Shown piece by piece: positions 8,424 through 17,450 of a stretch of 64,000 bases of DNA (within the stretch, counting starts at the first letter, position 1; every line of letters starts with the position of its first letter). Source of the stretch: an uncultured Bacteroidales bacterium. GTDB lineage: Bacteria > Bacteroidota > Bacteroidia > Bacteroidales > UBA932. The DNA lies in the NCBI GenBank assembly GCA_944326365.1, contig CALVDR010000001.1, positions 1 through 64,000 of the forward strand, given 5' to 3'. The notes beneath the pieces are model-generated. The model was not told the DNA's origin and searched no databases. It saw only the letters and a program-made list of their open reading frames with translations. The position numbers were made by a program, and so were the translations under genes.

Positions 8424-10223
8424 TTATTGTTCATCTGTTTGTTCAGCTACACACCTGACCGGATAAGCCATGTTCAGTTCTGCATAGCCCCATTTGTTCT
8501 CCGGTGACGACGGCAGGGTGAAATTGGTGTCGCTGCCCATTATCTTCACCACATACCGGTAAGCATTGCCGTCGCCGTTGCCTTTCACATCGGCTATGGT
8601 GCTTGACTGCATCGTCGCATGCGTGGGATTCTGATACTGTCCGTGCTTCCAGTGCCGGTTTCCTGAACATGGAAGGAATATGCATCCTGCCATATTGTCC
8701 TTTGAAGCGGTTTTTGCTGTTTCCTTGGACAGGCCGCATGCCACGCCAGGTATGGCAAAACCGCTGGCAGACGGCTCAAGCCAGCCGAACTTGTTGTCAG
8801 AGTCTGTTCCCAGGAGAGCAGTGACTTCACCGTCAGTCGGCACTCTCCAGCCCTCCGGGCAAGGATCCTGGTCTTCTGCCCATGTCAGCGGTGAATTCTT
8901 AGCCCCTGTAGGATAGCCTTCAGGTGCCTCAGTGCCGTTGTTCGGATAATCGTTGCTCCATCCTGTCTTTGAAGCATACTGATACAGCATCCCTGGGGCA
9001 TCCGGAGATTCTGCGAACCTGCCGGATTCGCCGACATTGGCCTTGGCCCATACCAGATTCCCTATCTGCTGAGCGTAGCCGTGCTGGACAGTCAATACGG
9101 CCGAGTTGACACCGGCCCTGAATGTGACTTTTCCTGTCCTGACATCGCTGTCACCGCCGGCAAGTTCTTTCAGCGTCACTGTGACAGTCCCGTTTCCGGA
9201 ACCTTTTAAAGCGCTTACTTCCAGCCAGTCATCGATACCGGTTTCCGGCACTACTGTCCAGTCTCCTGTGGATGTGACGTTTATGGTGAACTCTCCGCTG
9301 GCGGCTATAGGTGCCATATATGACGGCTCGATGGAAACCGTGAGATTCGGGTCGACTTCCTCCACTTCCGTGAATTCCGCCTTGATGTGGTTCACCGTAC
9401 CTGCCGCAAAATTTCCGGTTTCTTCAGATTCCACAGTCTTTTCGAACCGGGACTGAATGCCGTTGGCAGTGACAGTCACAGAGAAAGTCTTGCCCTGAAG
9501 AAGTTCAAAAGGGGCTGAAGTGATATAGAAATGACCGGTCTGCCCTGCAGAAACTGTCACTTCGTTCACAGGCAGAGCCGCCTCTTTGTACGCTGATGTC
9601 GGCTCTACAGCACCGGTCTGAGGATTTACCTTGAACCATCCAGTCATATTCTTGTCTCCGTCCTGAGTGGATATCCTGACCTCGGTGATGAGGATATCCT
9701 TATCTGACGAATTCGCAACCTGGATGTCGAACAATGTGGATGCATGATGCATCACCACCTGGCCTTCACCGCTTTCAAGCCTTGCATACCCGTACAGCGG
9801 GCCATCGATGTGCGAAGCGTCATCTATGGCAGACTGCTGCATGCCGCTGCCAAACGACATGCCTGCCCTGCCGTAATCACCATCCATGTCATATTGGTTC
9901 TCGTCGTATGGGTAGAACACATTCAGAGCTGTGATATCTTCCGGGCTGTACACCTTCGGACATGAGAATGTATCCCCCTCGCCCTTATCAAACCTGTAGT
10001 CACGGGTAGTACCGTCTGCATAGACCGCTATGACTGAAAGAGCATCGCCGTCATCCCATGAGACTTTCCATCCATCGGTGTCCAGGGTGGTCCTGGTAGA
10101 CTGGAAAGAAGCCCGGATGGAGAAAGGTTCTCCTTCGGCTGTCTGCGGATATTCGAGGTTTTCAACCTGACAGGCGACAGCCATTGCGGCGGCCGCCGCA
10201 AAATATATTATAGTTTTTTTCAT
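8424..10223 (-). CDS. Surface lipoprotein: fimbrillin-like + BACON + FISUMP domains
   Basis: This 599-residue lipoprotein (signal peptide with VACQ lipobox near Cys18) has the same three-part architecture as the 588-residue protein downstream. A fimbrillin-like region (about 30-290) has ALNVFYPYDENQ and HIDGPLYGYA. A BACON domain (about 295-385) has SYMAPIAASGEF and ends AVLTVQHGYAQ. A FISUMP domain follows with WAKANVGESGRF, DPCPEGWRVPT and CIFLPCSGNR, closing with VRCVAEQ. It is probably anchored in the outer membrane facing out as a glycan-binding accessory to SusC1/SusD1. It is followed 19 bp later by the small ORF at 8404. The large set of related paralogues in one operon suggests local duplication. 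Confidence 0.8.
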   Translation of the reverse strand: MKKTIIYFAAAAAMAVACQVENLEYPQTAEGEPFSIRASFQSTRTTLDTDGWKVSWDDGDALSVIAVYADGTTRDYRFDKGEGDTFSCPKVYSPEDITALNVFYPYDENQYDMDGDYGRAGMSFGSGMQQSAIDDASHIDGPLYGYARLESGEGQVVMHHASTLFDIQVANSSDKDILITEVRISTQDGDKNMTGWFKVNPQTGAVEPTSAYKEAALPVNEVTVSAGQTGHFYITSAPFELLQGKTFSVTVTANGIQSRFEKTVESEETGNFAAGTVNHIKAEFTEVEEVDPNLTVSIEPSYMAPIAASGEFTINVTSTGDWTVVPETGIDDWLEVSALKGSGNGTVTVTLKELAGGDSDVRTGKVTFRAGVNSAVLTVQHGYAQQIGNLVWAKANVGESGRFAESPDAPGMLYQYASKTGWSNDYPNNGTEAPEGYPTGAKNSPLTWAEDQDPCPEGWRVPTDGEVTALLGTDSDNKFGWLEPSASGFAIPGVACGLSKETAKTASKDNMAGCIFLPCSGNRHWKHGQYQNPTHATMQSSTIADVKGNGDGNAYRYVVKIMGSDTNFTLPSSPENKWGYAELNMAYPVRCVAEQTDEQ

Positions 10224-10237
10224 GATATGACCTCCTG

Positions 10238-11533
10238 TTAATTATATGACTGCCCTTCATCATATCCCGGCGCACCTATTTCGACAGGTCCGTAGGATAC
10301 ACGCTCGTCCTTGACACATCTGACAGAGTATGCGGCATTGTTCTCGCCCCAGCTCCACTTCACGTCCGGAGGCAGGAAATCTGTCCCGTCACCGATCTTC
10401 ACTACATACCGGTAGATATTTTCGTATGCAGTAGAGGTGTTCATCGTCGCATGCCCGGGGTTCTGGTAAACTCCTGCACTCCAGCTGCGGTTTCCGGAAC
10501 TCGGAAGGAAGATTCCTCCTTTCATGTCGGAAGACGTGGCGGCAGCTGCTTCTGATGCAGGCAAACCCAGAATTGCACCCGGAATAGAGAAGCCGCTGAC
10601 TTCAGGTTCAAGCCATGCATAGTTCTTGGAATCCACAGTTCCGACCAGAGCCGCAGTTTCTTCTACTGTAGGCACTCTCCAGCCCTCCGGGCATGGATTG
10701 TTTTCGTCTGTCCAGGACGCAGGGCCTTTCCTTTCTCCCAACGGCATTCCTGCCGGAGCCGGACCGTCCCATGGATCTGCCGTCGGATAATTGTTGGTCC
10801 ATGCTGTCTTCGAATCGTACTGATAGAGCATTCCCGGGTCATCAGGAGCGGAAACGAAGAAACCAGGTTCACCGACATTCGCCTTCGCCCATACGACGCC
10901 TCCGATTTCCTGCGCATAGCCATGCTGGATAGTTATCTCAGCTTCTTTTATATCTGTAGCTATCTTGACTTTGGCAGTCCGGACATCGCTGTCGGCAAGC
11001 TTCGAGAATTTGAAATTCAGGACTGCATCGCCTTCTCCGGAAGTCCGGTCTATAGAGAGCCACTCTTCCGTACCTTCATCAGGCGTGACTGTCCACTTCC
11101 CGGTGGAAGTGACTTTTACCTGATACGTTCCTTCTGCGACAGTAGTGGCTATAAAGCCAGGAGACACTGCGAGTGAAGTCATCATGTCCTGGGCTATCTT
11201 TATTTCCTTGACGGCTGTTCCGGCATTGATGACCAGCGTGGCTGTCCTGCCTGCAGTTTCGTCAGGATTTTCATCTATCCACAAAGAGTAGACTCCGTTG
11301 CCGTCCAGAAGAGACGGCAGAAGAAGTATCCATCCGGAAGCCTCCCCGTCATATCTGACGGAAGCTGTGGAATTCGTGTTGCAGCTGACAGGTATGTTCA
11401 GCTCAGTGTAGGCCGCCGTCACCTCATAGGAGTCCTTTTCGACATCTATGTAAGGATCTGACTTCTGGCATGCCCATGCCGCCGTGAAGACGGCCAGCAT
11501 TGCGGCCATAAGTATGAATGTGTTTCTTTTCAT
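10238..11533 (-). CDS. Surface lipoprotein: BACON + FISUMP domains with extra C-terminal tail
   Basis: This 431-residue lipoprotein (WACQKSD lipobox near Cys22) starts with a BACON-like segment (about 35-115), then a second BACON domain (about 118-205, ending EITIQHGYAQ). A FISUMP domain follows with WAKANVGEPGFF, NPCPEGWRVPT and GGIFLPSSGNR. Unlike its paralogues it continues for about 20 residues after VRCVKD and ends APGYDEGQSYN. This tail resembles the end of the 50-residue small ORF at 8252-8404. It lies 14 bp before the 599-residue paralogue and 15 bp after susD1, so it occupies the SusE/SusF-like position of PUL 1. Confidence 0.8.
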   Translation of the reverse strand: MKRNTFILMAAMLAVFTAAWACQKSDPYIDVEKDSYEVTAAYTELNIPVSCNTNSTASVRYDGEASGWILLLPSLLDGNGVYSLWIDENPDETAGRTATLVINAGTAVKEIKIAQDMMTSLAVSPGFIATTVAEGTYQVKVTSTGKWTVTPDEGTEEWLSIDRTSGEGDAVLNFKFSKLADSDVRTAKVKIATDIKEAEITIQHGYAQEIGGVVWAKANVGEPGFFVSAPDDPGMLYQYDSKTAWTNNYPTADPWDGPAPAGMPLGERKGPASWTDENNPCPEGWRVPTVEETAALVGTVDSKNYAWLEPEVSGFSIPGAILGLPASEAAAATSSDMKGGIFLPSSGNRSWSAGVYQNPGHATMNTSTAYENIYRYVVKIGDGTDFLPPDVKWSWGENNAAYSVRCVKDERVSYGPVEIGAPGYDEGQSYN

Positions 11534-11548
11534 ATACTCGATGGTTTA

Positions 11549-13519
11549 TCAGTTCTGTGCGCCGAGACCTGCCTGTACAGGCCAGCCGGGGTTCTGGTAG
11601 AGAGGGGATGCATTCACATCACCGTCTCCTGTAATCAGGAAATGCTGGACTGCAATAGGGTCGAGATAGTGCGCCATTCTCCAGCCGTAGCCGTTATACA
11701 CCCTGTTGTTCTGCATAATGTGGTAAGGAGCAAGATAGTTTCCGAAGCTTCTCGGCGATACATTCTCACCTTCTTTCAGACCGCCTGGATTGGCCTTCAG
11801 GAAATCGGCATTTGACGCAAGCTTTTCCCAGAGATTGACACCATAGACATGGTAAGGAGTATCGATAAGCTGGTCCAGCGAGCGCCAGCGACGGATATCA
11901 GCTCCCCTGTAGCCTTCGGCCATCAGTTCGCAGCGTCTTTCCCTGCGGATATTGTACAATGTCGCGTCTACAAGCTGGCCTGCAGACCATGCTCCCCAGT
12001 CATCCTTCTCTTTTTCCATCACAGTATGGTCGATGGTCGTCTGAAAATCAGCCACGTGTGCTCTGTTTCTGATCTTGGCCCAGTAATTCCTGGCATCTCC
12101 GTCCAGACTTCCTGTCCTTTCATAGCATGCTTCCATATAGTTCAGGTACGCCTCCACTGCCCTGAAGACAATCAGCCCGACCTCCGACTCATTTCTGAAC
12201 GACTGCGCGCCGTCGAAATTAAGGCCTTTCCTGATGGCATAACCTGTAGTGTATTTCATGGATGCAGTAGAATGCACCACATTCGGCCAGGGCTCTGTAA
12301 CATATGACTCCGGACCTCCTGCAGAATGCAGGTTCGTGTCACCGGGCTTCTTGATGAAAATCTGAGCCCGCGAATCCCTGTTCTCCGTGACTTTCAGCAA
12401 ATCAGCATCACCAGGGTAGCCTGACTCGGCGTCATAAATAGGAAGGCCGTTGCTCATCACGAAGGCTTCGACCATGCTCTTGGTAATGCCGCACCCGCTG
12501 TTGGCCGCCGCCGCAAATTCCACTACGGAATTTGTCAGTCCTGCAGACGCACCGTAGTCTCTCCAAAGCATGATTTCAGGATACTGGCTCATGTCGATGG
12601 CGCCGAACATATTGAAATAAGGATTTACAGCTTCGTCAGCACTTTTCTGGAATACACCGGTGTTTTCGGTCAGAGGATATTTGTCTGCTATGATTTTAGA
12701 CTCGTCCATCGCTATCTTCAGGAAATAGTCTATCTCGCTGTCTATATCTCCTGACGGAAATTCATAGCCCTGGTTGTAGTCTTTTGACGCCCCTGGCCAC
12801 TGAGGTCCGTTCGGGACGAAAGCCGTGCCCTTGAAATATTTCTCCCAAGTGCCTTCATACAGGGCCACCCGTGATTTCATAAGACGGGCGCAGTCATCAT
12901 CCAGCCTGTTCGAGCCGCCGACAGGAGGGGTCTCGGACATATATTCTATGGCCCTGTCCAGATCTGCAAGGATGAATCTTGCCACCTCATTCCTCGGCAT
13001 TCTCTTGCTCGCCGCTGTCAGCTGAACGAGATCATCGGCTATCGGCTCTTCCACTATAGGGAAATCTCCCAATGCCTTCAGCTTCTCAAAATAAGCCCAG
13101 GCTCTGAAAAAATAGGCTTCGCCAATATAATGGCGGATATTGGCTTCCACACCTGTGATTTCACCTGCTTCATAAAGAGGAAGCACGAAATTCAGGAAAT
13201 AGTTGCACCTGTATATGCGTTCAAAGGCATAAGAGCCTCCTGTCTGCTCTACTCTCCAATATCCGGGAGCGAAGGCATCTCCAGGCTGTGCAGAGGCCAT
13301 ATCGTCGGTATTGGCGTCAGAACGCCAATATCCCCATGTGCTGCGTTCATGTTCCGGGAACATATTGTAAAGGTCTGTTGCATATGCTCCCAGATTCTCT
13401 TCCGTCGTCAGGTATTGCTCGGGAGACAGAGCCGATTCAGGCTCCAGGTCCAGAAAGGCGTTGCAGGACGACAGCATCATCCCTGCGGACAGGGCATAAA
13501 GCAATATTCTGTTTTTCAT
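11549..13519 (-). CDS. SusD/RagB-like nutrient-binding outer-membrane lipoprotein (SusD1)
   Basis: This 656-residue protein is a SusD homologue, the lipoprotein that lids a SusC channel and captures glycan on the cell surface. The signal peptide ends LSSC with the lipid Cys near residue 19, followed by the typical NAFLDLEPES start. TPR-like helices follow, with FFRAWAYFEKLKALGDFPIVEEPI near 150, and the C-terminal region has RRERRCELMAEGYRGADIRRW, which matches the SusD RR-E-L-xxEGxRxxDLxRW consensus. It begins 13 bp after susC1. At 656 residues it is on the long side for the family. The ligand cannot be predicted. Confidence 0.93.
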   Translation of the reverse strand: MKNRILLYALSAGMMLSSCNAFLDLEPESALSPEQYLTTEENLGAYATDLYNMFPEHERSTWGYWRSDANTDDMASAQPGDAFAPGYWRVEQTGGSYAFERIYRCNYFLNFVLPLYEAGEITGVEANIRHYIGEAYFFRAWAYFEKLKALGDFPIVEEPIADDLVQLTAASKRMPRNEVARFILADLDRAIEYMSETPPVGGSNRLDDDCARLMKSRVALYEGTWEKYFKGTAFVPNGPQWPGASKDYNQGYEFPSGDIDSEIDYFLKIAMDESKIIADKYPLTENTGVFQKSADEAVNPYFNMFGAIDMSQYPEIMLWRDYGASAGLTNSVVEFAAAANSGCGITKSMVEAFVMSNGLPIYDAESGYPGDADLLKVTENRDSRAQIFIKKPGDTNLHSAGGPESYVTEPWPNVVHSTASMKYTTGYAIRKGLNFDGAQSFRNESEVGLIVFRAVEAYLNYMEACYERTGSLDGDARNYWAKIRNRAHVADFQTTIDHTVMEKEKDDWGAWSAGQLVDATLYNIRRERRCELMAEGYRGADIRRWRSLDQLIDTPYHVYGVNLWEKLASNADFLKANPGGLKEGENVSPRSFGNYLAPYHIMQNNRVYNGYGWRMAHYLDPIAVQHFLITGDGDVNASPLYQNPGWPVQAGLGAQN

Positions 13520-13531
13520 AAATGATCCCGA

Positions 13532-16500
13532 TTAAAATGTAACACTTAAACCGACTGAATATGTCCTGGTCAGAGGATATACATTTCCCAGGTAATTCGC
13601 CCCGACTGTTTCCGGGTCGAAGAGTTTCGTCATATTCGTGATAGTGGCCAGGTTTTCCCCGGACAGATATACTCTGAGGTTCGATATCCCGATTTTGGAA
13701 GTGTACTTCTGAGGAACTGTATAGCCTATCTGGACATTTTTCAGCCTGCAGTATGCCGCATTCTGAAGATACCGGCTCTGGGTCTTCGTATTCTTCATGG
13801 TATTGAAATACGGCTTCGGATAGTACGCATCGAGATTCTGTCCCATAGGATCGTCCTCGTCGGCACGGAAATAATCCAGATGTTCTGACAGGCCGATAGC
13901 CTCCCATTTACTCTGACCGGTGATTCCCCAGAAATAGCGGCTCCCCTGGAAATAGTCGCGTTTCCCCACTCCCTGGAGGAATACACGGAGGTCAATGCCT
14001 TTCCACTGAGCCGTCAGGTCAATACCGAAGCTGTATCTCGGAGTGTTGTTTCCGATGACTACCAGGTCACCATGGTCATCCACCGTGTTAGCGCCGCTGT
14101 CTACCTTGCCATCGCCATTGAGATCCTTGTACATGATATCTCCGGCGCCCCAGTCACTTCCGAGGGAGCTTTGGCCGCCGTTAGGAAGGGTAGCTATGTG
14201 ATTCAGCATTTCCTGGTCTGTCTTCGCTATTCCCACTGTCTCATAGCCCCAGATTTCCCCGACCTTCTGACCGGAATAATACTTGTCAAGAGTGCCGGAA
14301 GGGTTTGAATATCTCAAGATAGTGGCCTGGGCATCGGAAAGAACGAGGCGGACGCCATAGTTCAGCTGGCCGAAAGCCACATCACGCCATGAAAGTTCAA
14401 GTTCCCAGCCTTGTGTCTGCAGGTCGGTATTGTTCGTGGAAGGTACTGATGTACCAAGAATTACAGGAAGCTCATCTGCGGGGCCTACCATATCAAGAGT
14501 CTGCCTGACAAAGTATTCGAATGAGCCGGTCAGTCTTCCATTGAACGCACCGAAATCAAATCCCACGTTCCATGAACGGACTTTCTCCCATGTCAGGAGC
14601 ATGGAAATGAGGGCCGGCGGCCATGCACCGTTCGGACGCTGCCCGTTGATCAGCCACTCTCCGGAAGAATTGGCGAAGCCCATGGTCTGATAGGTCGGAT
14701 ACCATGAAGTGGTATTCTGGTTTCCGAGCGAGCCGTATGACGCACGGACCTTGAGCATGTCCACCCATTGCCTTGCAGGCTCGAAGAACGGCTCGTTAGC
14801 AAGATTCCATCCAAGTGAAAATGAAGGGAAAAAGCCCCATCTGTTGTCAGCCCTGAAACGGGACGAGCCGTCATACCGGAGGTTCACCTCCGCGAGATAT
14901 CTTTCCTTGAAATTATAGTTGATTCGTCCGAAGAATCCCACAGTCCTCCATGAGCCAGTACCTCCGGAGACTTCAGGCGGAACAGGCATGCCGTCATACA
15001 GCCCGGAAGATGTGTCTATGGTCGGTATGTCAGGCACAATGACGCCTTCCTTCTTGGCAGTCACATCATTGTCATGGTACATTTCTGTCTGGAATCCCGC
15101 CATGACTTTCAGATAATGCGCATCCGCAAAAGTATGTTCGTAATCGGTGTATGCGTTCACTGTCAGGAACTCATTCTTTCCAGCCACTTCAGACACATAG
15201 GAATGCGGATTCCATTCCGTTCCCGGTGTGGTTCCGTCGACACATATCTGATGCACAGGCAGAGAGACTGCCCTGTTGAAATAATCGCGGTGGCGATAGT
15301 TCACATCCCCTACGATCCTCCAGCCCGGAAGCGGATTCAACTCCACATTGAACTGCTGGACGAAAGTGGTGTTGTTCGTCTTGGTCTGCCCGCCTTCGAC
15401 ATACTGCAGGGCAGTGTCATTGAAGAGATTGCCGTTAGGGTCATATATAGGGCTGACCGGCCAGATATACCTGGCGAAGTTCTGGAACGAACCGTCTGTC
15501 ATGGCTGTAGGCTGATGATACCATTCCCTCATGTATCTGGCGCTGTAGCCTATTTTCAGGAACTTGTAAGGGGTTGCCTGCACTTTCCCGAAAACATTCA
15601 GCCTCTGCAGGCCGTCGAGATCCCAGTTCAGCGTACCTTTCTCATCGATGTAGTTGGCAGAGACATAATAGTTCACGGCATCTGTTCCGCCGTTTATGCT
15701 GAGGTTGTGTTCCTGGGCTGTAGTCAGATTGCTGAAAAAGACATCATAGCAGTCTACATTGTCATTTCCTTCGGTATAGGCAGTCCCCCATTGGCCGTTT
15801 TCGGCCGGAATAGTATTGTAGGATATTTTCCCGTCCATGTAGTCCTTTATTCTCTGAAGACGTTCGGGGCTGATGTCGTCTCCGAGACCGGAATTGTTCG
15901 AAGCCGCATTGAAATAGAGAGCCCATGAGTAGGAATCCGCGACATCGGGCATATTTATAGGAGACTTGAAACGGAAGTTGTTGTTGTAGTTCACCTGGGC
16001 CTTGCCTTTCTTGCCGGCCTTCGTGGTAACCAGTATGACTCCGAACGGGGCGCGTGAACCGTAAATGGACGATGCCGCAGCATCTTTCAGGACAGATATG
16101 CTCTCTATGTCCTGGGCGTTGAGAGTGGTAAGGTCTCCCTCCATGCCGTCTATGAGGACGAGTACTGAGCCTGAAGAGCCTTCACCGATGGTAGTCAGGC
16201 CTCGGAGCTGGACTGAAGGACCGTTGTTGTAGAGCTGGCCGCTGTTCTGGGTGATGGTCAGGCCGGGAATCTGGCCTTGAAGAGCGAGGACCGGATTGTG
16301 AACAGGGACTGATTCGAGAGCTTCATTGTCGAGCGTACTGACTGCTCCTGTCAGATTTACTTTTTTCTGGGTAGCGAATCCGACTACGACCACTTCATCA
16401 AGAAGTTCGTTGTCTTCTTCGAGAGTTACATTATAGACTCCACCCCCCCCCGTCACTTTTACAGAGACGGAATGATAGCCGAGCGATGAAAATTCCAGCA

Positions 16501-16705
16501 CGGCATCATCAGGGACGCTCAGGACATAATGTCCGTCCAAATCTGTGGTGGTTCCAAGCGGAGTCGGGTTGGCAGGCACTGTCACTGCCACGCCGACAAG
16601 AGGCTCGCCGTTGCGGTCAGTCACCGTACCGGATACGGTATCCTGAGCCCAGACAGCAGCCATCGCACTGAACCACAGCACAATAAATGCAAGTGTCTTT
16701 TTCAT
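13532..16705 (-). CDS. SusC/RagA-family TonB-dependent transporter (SusC1), poly-G in frame
   Basis: This 1057-residue outer-membrane transporter has a signal peptide (to about residue 21) and an N-terminal carboxypeptidase-regulatory-like domain (about 22-98). A TonB-box region with LLDEVVVVGF, a plug with the SusC signature ASSIYGSRAPFGVILVTTK, and a 22-strand barrel ending in SVGLSVTF follow. It imports glycan fragments with SusD1, powered by TonB. A run of nine G's at 16443-16451 encodes the glycines at about 85-88 (VTGGGG), between the last strand of the N-terminal domain and the TonB-box region. Nine G's keep the gene in frame, so it is ON as sequenced; gain or loss of one base would truncate it. 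It is the first gene of PUL 1. Confidence 0.95.
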   Translation of the reverse strand: MKKTLAFIVLWFSAMAAVWAQDTVSGTVTDRNGEPLVGVAVTVPANPTPLGTTTDLDGHYVLSVPDDAVLEFSSLGYHSVSVKVTGGGGVYNVTLEEDNELLDEVVVVGFATQKKVNLTGAVSTLDNEALESVPVHNPVLALQGQIPGLTITQNSGQLYNNGPSVQLRGLTTIGEGSSGSVLVLIDGMEGDLTTLNAQDIESISVLKDAAASSIYGSRAPFGVILVTTKAGKKGKAQVNYNNNFRFKSPINMPDVADSYSWALYFNAASNNSGLGDDISPERLQRIKDYMDGKISYNTIPAENGQWGTAYTEGNDNVDCYDVFFSNLTTAQEHNLSINGGTDAVNYYVSANYIDEKGTLNWDLDGLQRLNVFGKVQATPYKFLKIGYSARYMREWYHQPTAMTDGSFQNFARYIWPVSPIYDPNGNLFNDTALQYVEGGQTKTNNTTFVQQFNVELNPLPGWRIVGDVNYRHRDYFNRAVSLPVHQICVDGTTPGTEWNPHSYVSEVAGKNEFLTVNAYTDYEHTFADAHYLKVMAGFQTEMYHDNDVTAKKEGVIVPDIPTIDTSSGLYDGMPVPPEVSGGTGSWRTVGFFGRINYNFKERYLAEVNLRYDGSSRFRADNRWGFFPSFSLGWNLANEPFFEPARQWVDMLKVRASYGSLGNQNTTSWYPTYQTMGFANSSGEWLINGQRPNGAWPPALISMLLTWEKVRSWNVGFDFGAFNGRLTGSFEYFVRQTLDMVGPADELPVILGTSVPSTNNTDLQTQGWELELSWRDVAFGQLNYGVRLVLSDAQATILRYSNPSGTLDKYYSGQKVGEIWGYETVGIAKTDQEMLNHIATLPNGGQSSLGSDWGAGDIMYKDLNGDGKVDSGANTVDDHGDLVVIGNNTPRYSFGIDLTAQWKGIDLRVFLQGVGKRDYFQGSRYFWGITGQSKWEAIGLSEHLDYFRADEDDPMGQNLDAYYPKPYFNTMKNTKTQSRYLQNAAYCRLKNVQIGYTVPQKYTSKIGISNLRVYLSGENLATITNMTKLFDPETVGANYLGNVYPLTRTYSVGLSVTF
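16443..16451 (-). repeat. Poly-G tract (G9) in susC1
   Basis: Nine consecutive C's on the plus strand read as G9 in the coding strand, codons ACG GGG GGG GGT. This is one of only three such long G/C runs I saw in the window, all in susC genes. Poly-G runs of this length are typical sites of slipped-strand mispairing in other bacteria, so this is a candidate phase-variation switch in the ON state. Confidence 0.75.
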
Positions 16706-16825
16706 GATTTGCGTTGATTAACAGTTTTCTTTGTGTTATTAACCGGTATTATAACCTGTCAAAGTTCCTGAAAATTATTTTAATCAGGCTGTTTTTTCAG
16801 AAAAAATCTCAAGTTTCTGCAATGA

Positions 16826-16855
16826 TTTTAGCGAAAAACATAAATTTTTGCGCAA
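16826..16855 (+). promoter_or_regulatory. Bipartite GCGAAA/GCGCAA motif upstream of susC1
   Basis: The region 121-150 bp upstream of susC1 contains TTTTAGCGAAA followed by TTTTGCGCAA, with the two GCG cores 19 bp apart. Very similar arrangements with 20-bp core spacing lie upstream of susC2 (26523-26552) and lacI (41006-41036). The halves are roughly inverted (GCGAAA against the reverse of TTTGCGC), as expected for an operator. The regulator is unknown; the divergent LacI protein is one candidate. Confidence 0.35.
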
Positions 16856-17061
16856 TTTTTATATACTATATCATTAAGTTACAACAAAATATCATTGCAC
16901 AAAATTTGTTTTACGATTTCACAAGAAACACACAAGCTTTTCCCGGCAGACTCTTCCCGGCTCCTCGTCACACATTTATGGTTTTCATGTCATGGAAAAT
17001 CGTATCTTTACACGGAAGAACAAAATATTGGCTAACTATGCAGTCTGAACAAGTCACTTGA

Positions 17062-17274
17062 AGAGACACCAAAAGGAAAACTCCAAAAAGTAGGGAGAAG
17101 ATCATTTCCTTGATAGCGGAAGACGGCACTTTGAGTGCGTCAGCCATTGCCGATATAATAGGCATAACGCCAAAGGCAGTGGAAAAGCATATTGCCCGGC
17201 TGAAAGCCGAGGGCATAATCAAAAGGATCGGGCCTGACAAAGGCGGGCATTGGGTATTATCGGAACAGGAGTAA
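17062..17274 (+). pseudogene. Remnant of a wHTH C-terminal domain (AlbA_2/ATP-binding family)
   Basis: The plus strand encodes about 70 residues after an in-frame TGA at 17059-17061 and ends in TAA at 17272-17274. The product reads KTPKSREKIISLI, then SASAIADIIGITPKAVEKHI, then GPDKGGHWVL. This is a winged helix-turn-helix of the type found at the C-terminus of divergent AlbA_2/AAA_4 ATP-binding proteins of Bacteroidota. There is no suitable ATG and the N-terminal ATP-binding part is absent, so it is a 5'-truncated remnant. It lies in the 745-bp gap between susC1 and the next gene, directly followed by repeat B. Confidence 0.65.
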
Positions 17275-17290
17275 AACATGGGGGTTCAAA

Positions 17291-17423
17291 AGTCACGAAG
17301 TGACCGCGACTGGAAGGAGCGAAATCCCCCTAATAGGGGGTGCAGGGGGTTAGGATGGGTCCAGTCTTTCGAAGAAAGACGTTTGAGGGTGACCAAAAAT
17401 CCCTTTTTGGTCACCCTCACGTC
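17291..17423 (+). repeat. Dispersed hairpin repeat B, copy 1
   Basis: This segment contains GTCACGAAGTGAC, GAAATCCCCCTAATAGGGGG, GCAGGGGGTTAGG and GTCTTTCGAAGAAAGAC. It closes with a perfect 15-bp stem (GAGGGTGACCAAAAA against its complement, 17385-17418). The same series of hairpins occurs at 46880-46987 and, inverted, at 44451-44540. It is just downstream of the minus-strand propeller gene that ends at 17451, so the last hairpin may act as its transcription terminator. Confidence 0.75.
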
Positions 17424-17450
17424 GTGGTACTTCCATAAGAGATATTCCGG

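Noticed and set aside
15074..15928. A 284-codon plus-strand frame inside susC1
   Set aside because: It is antisense to a transporter with unambiguous family motifs and shows no recognisable domain.
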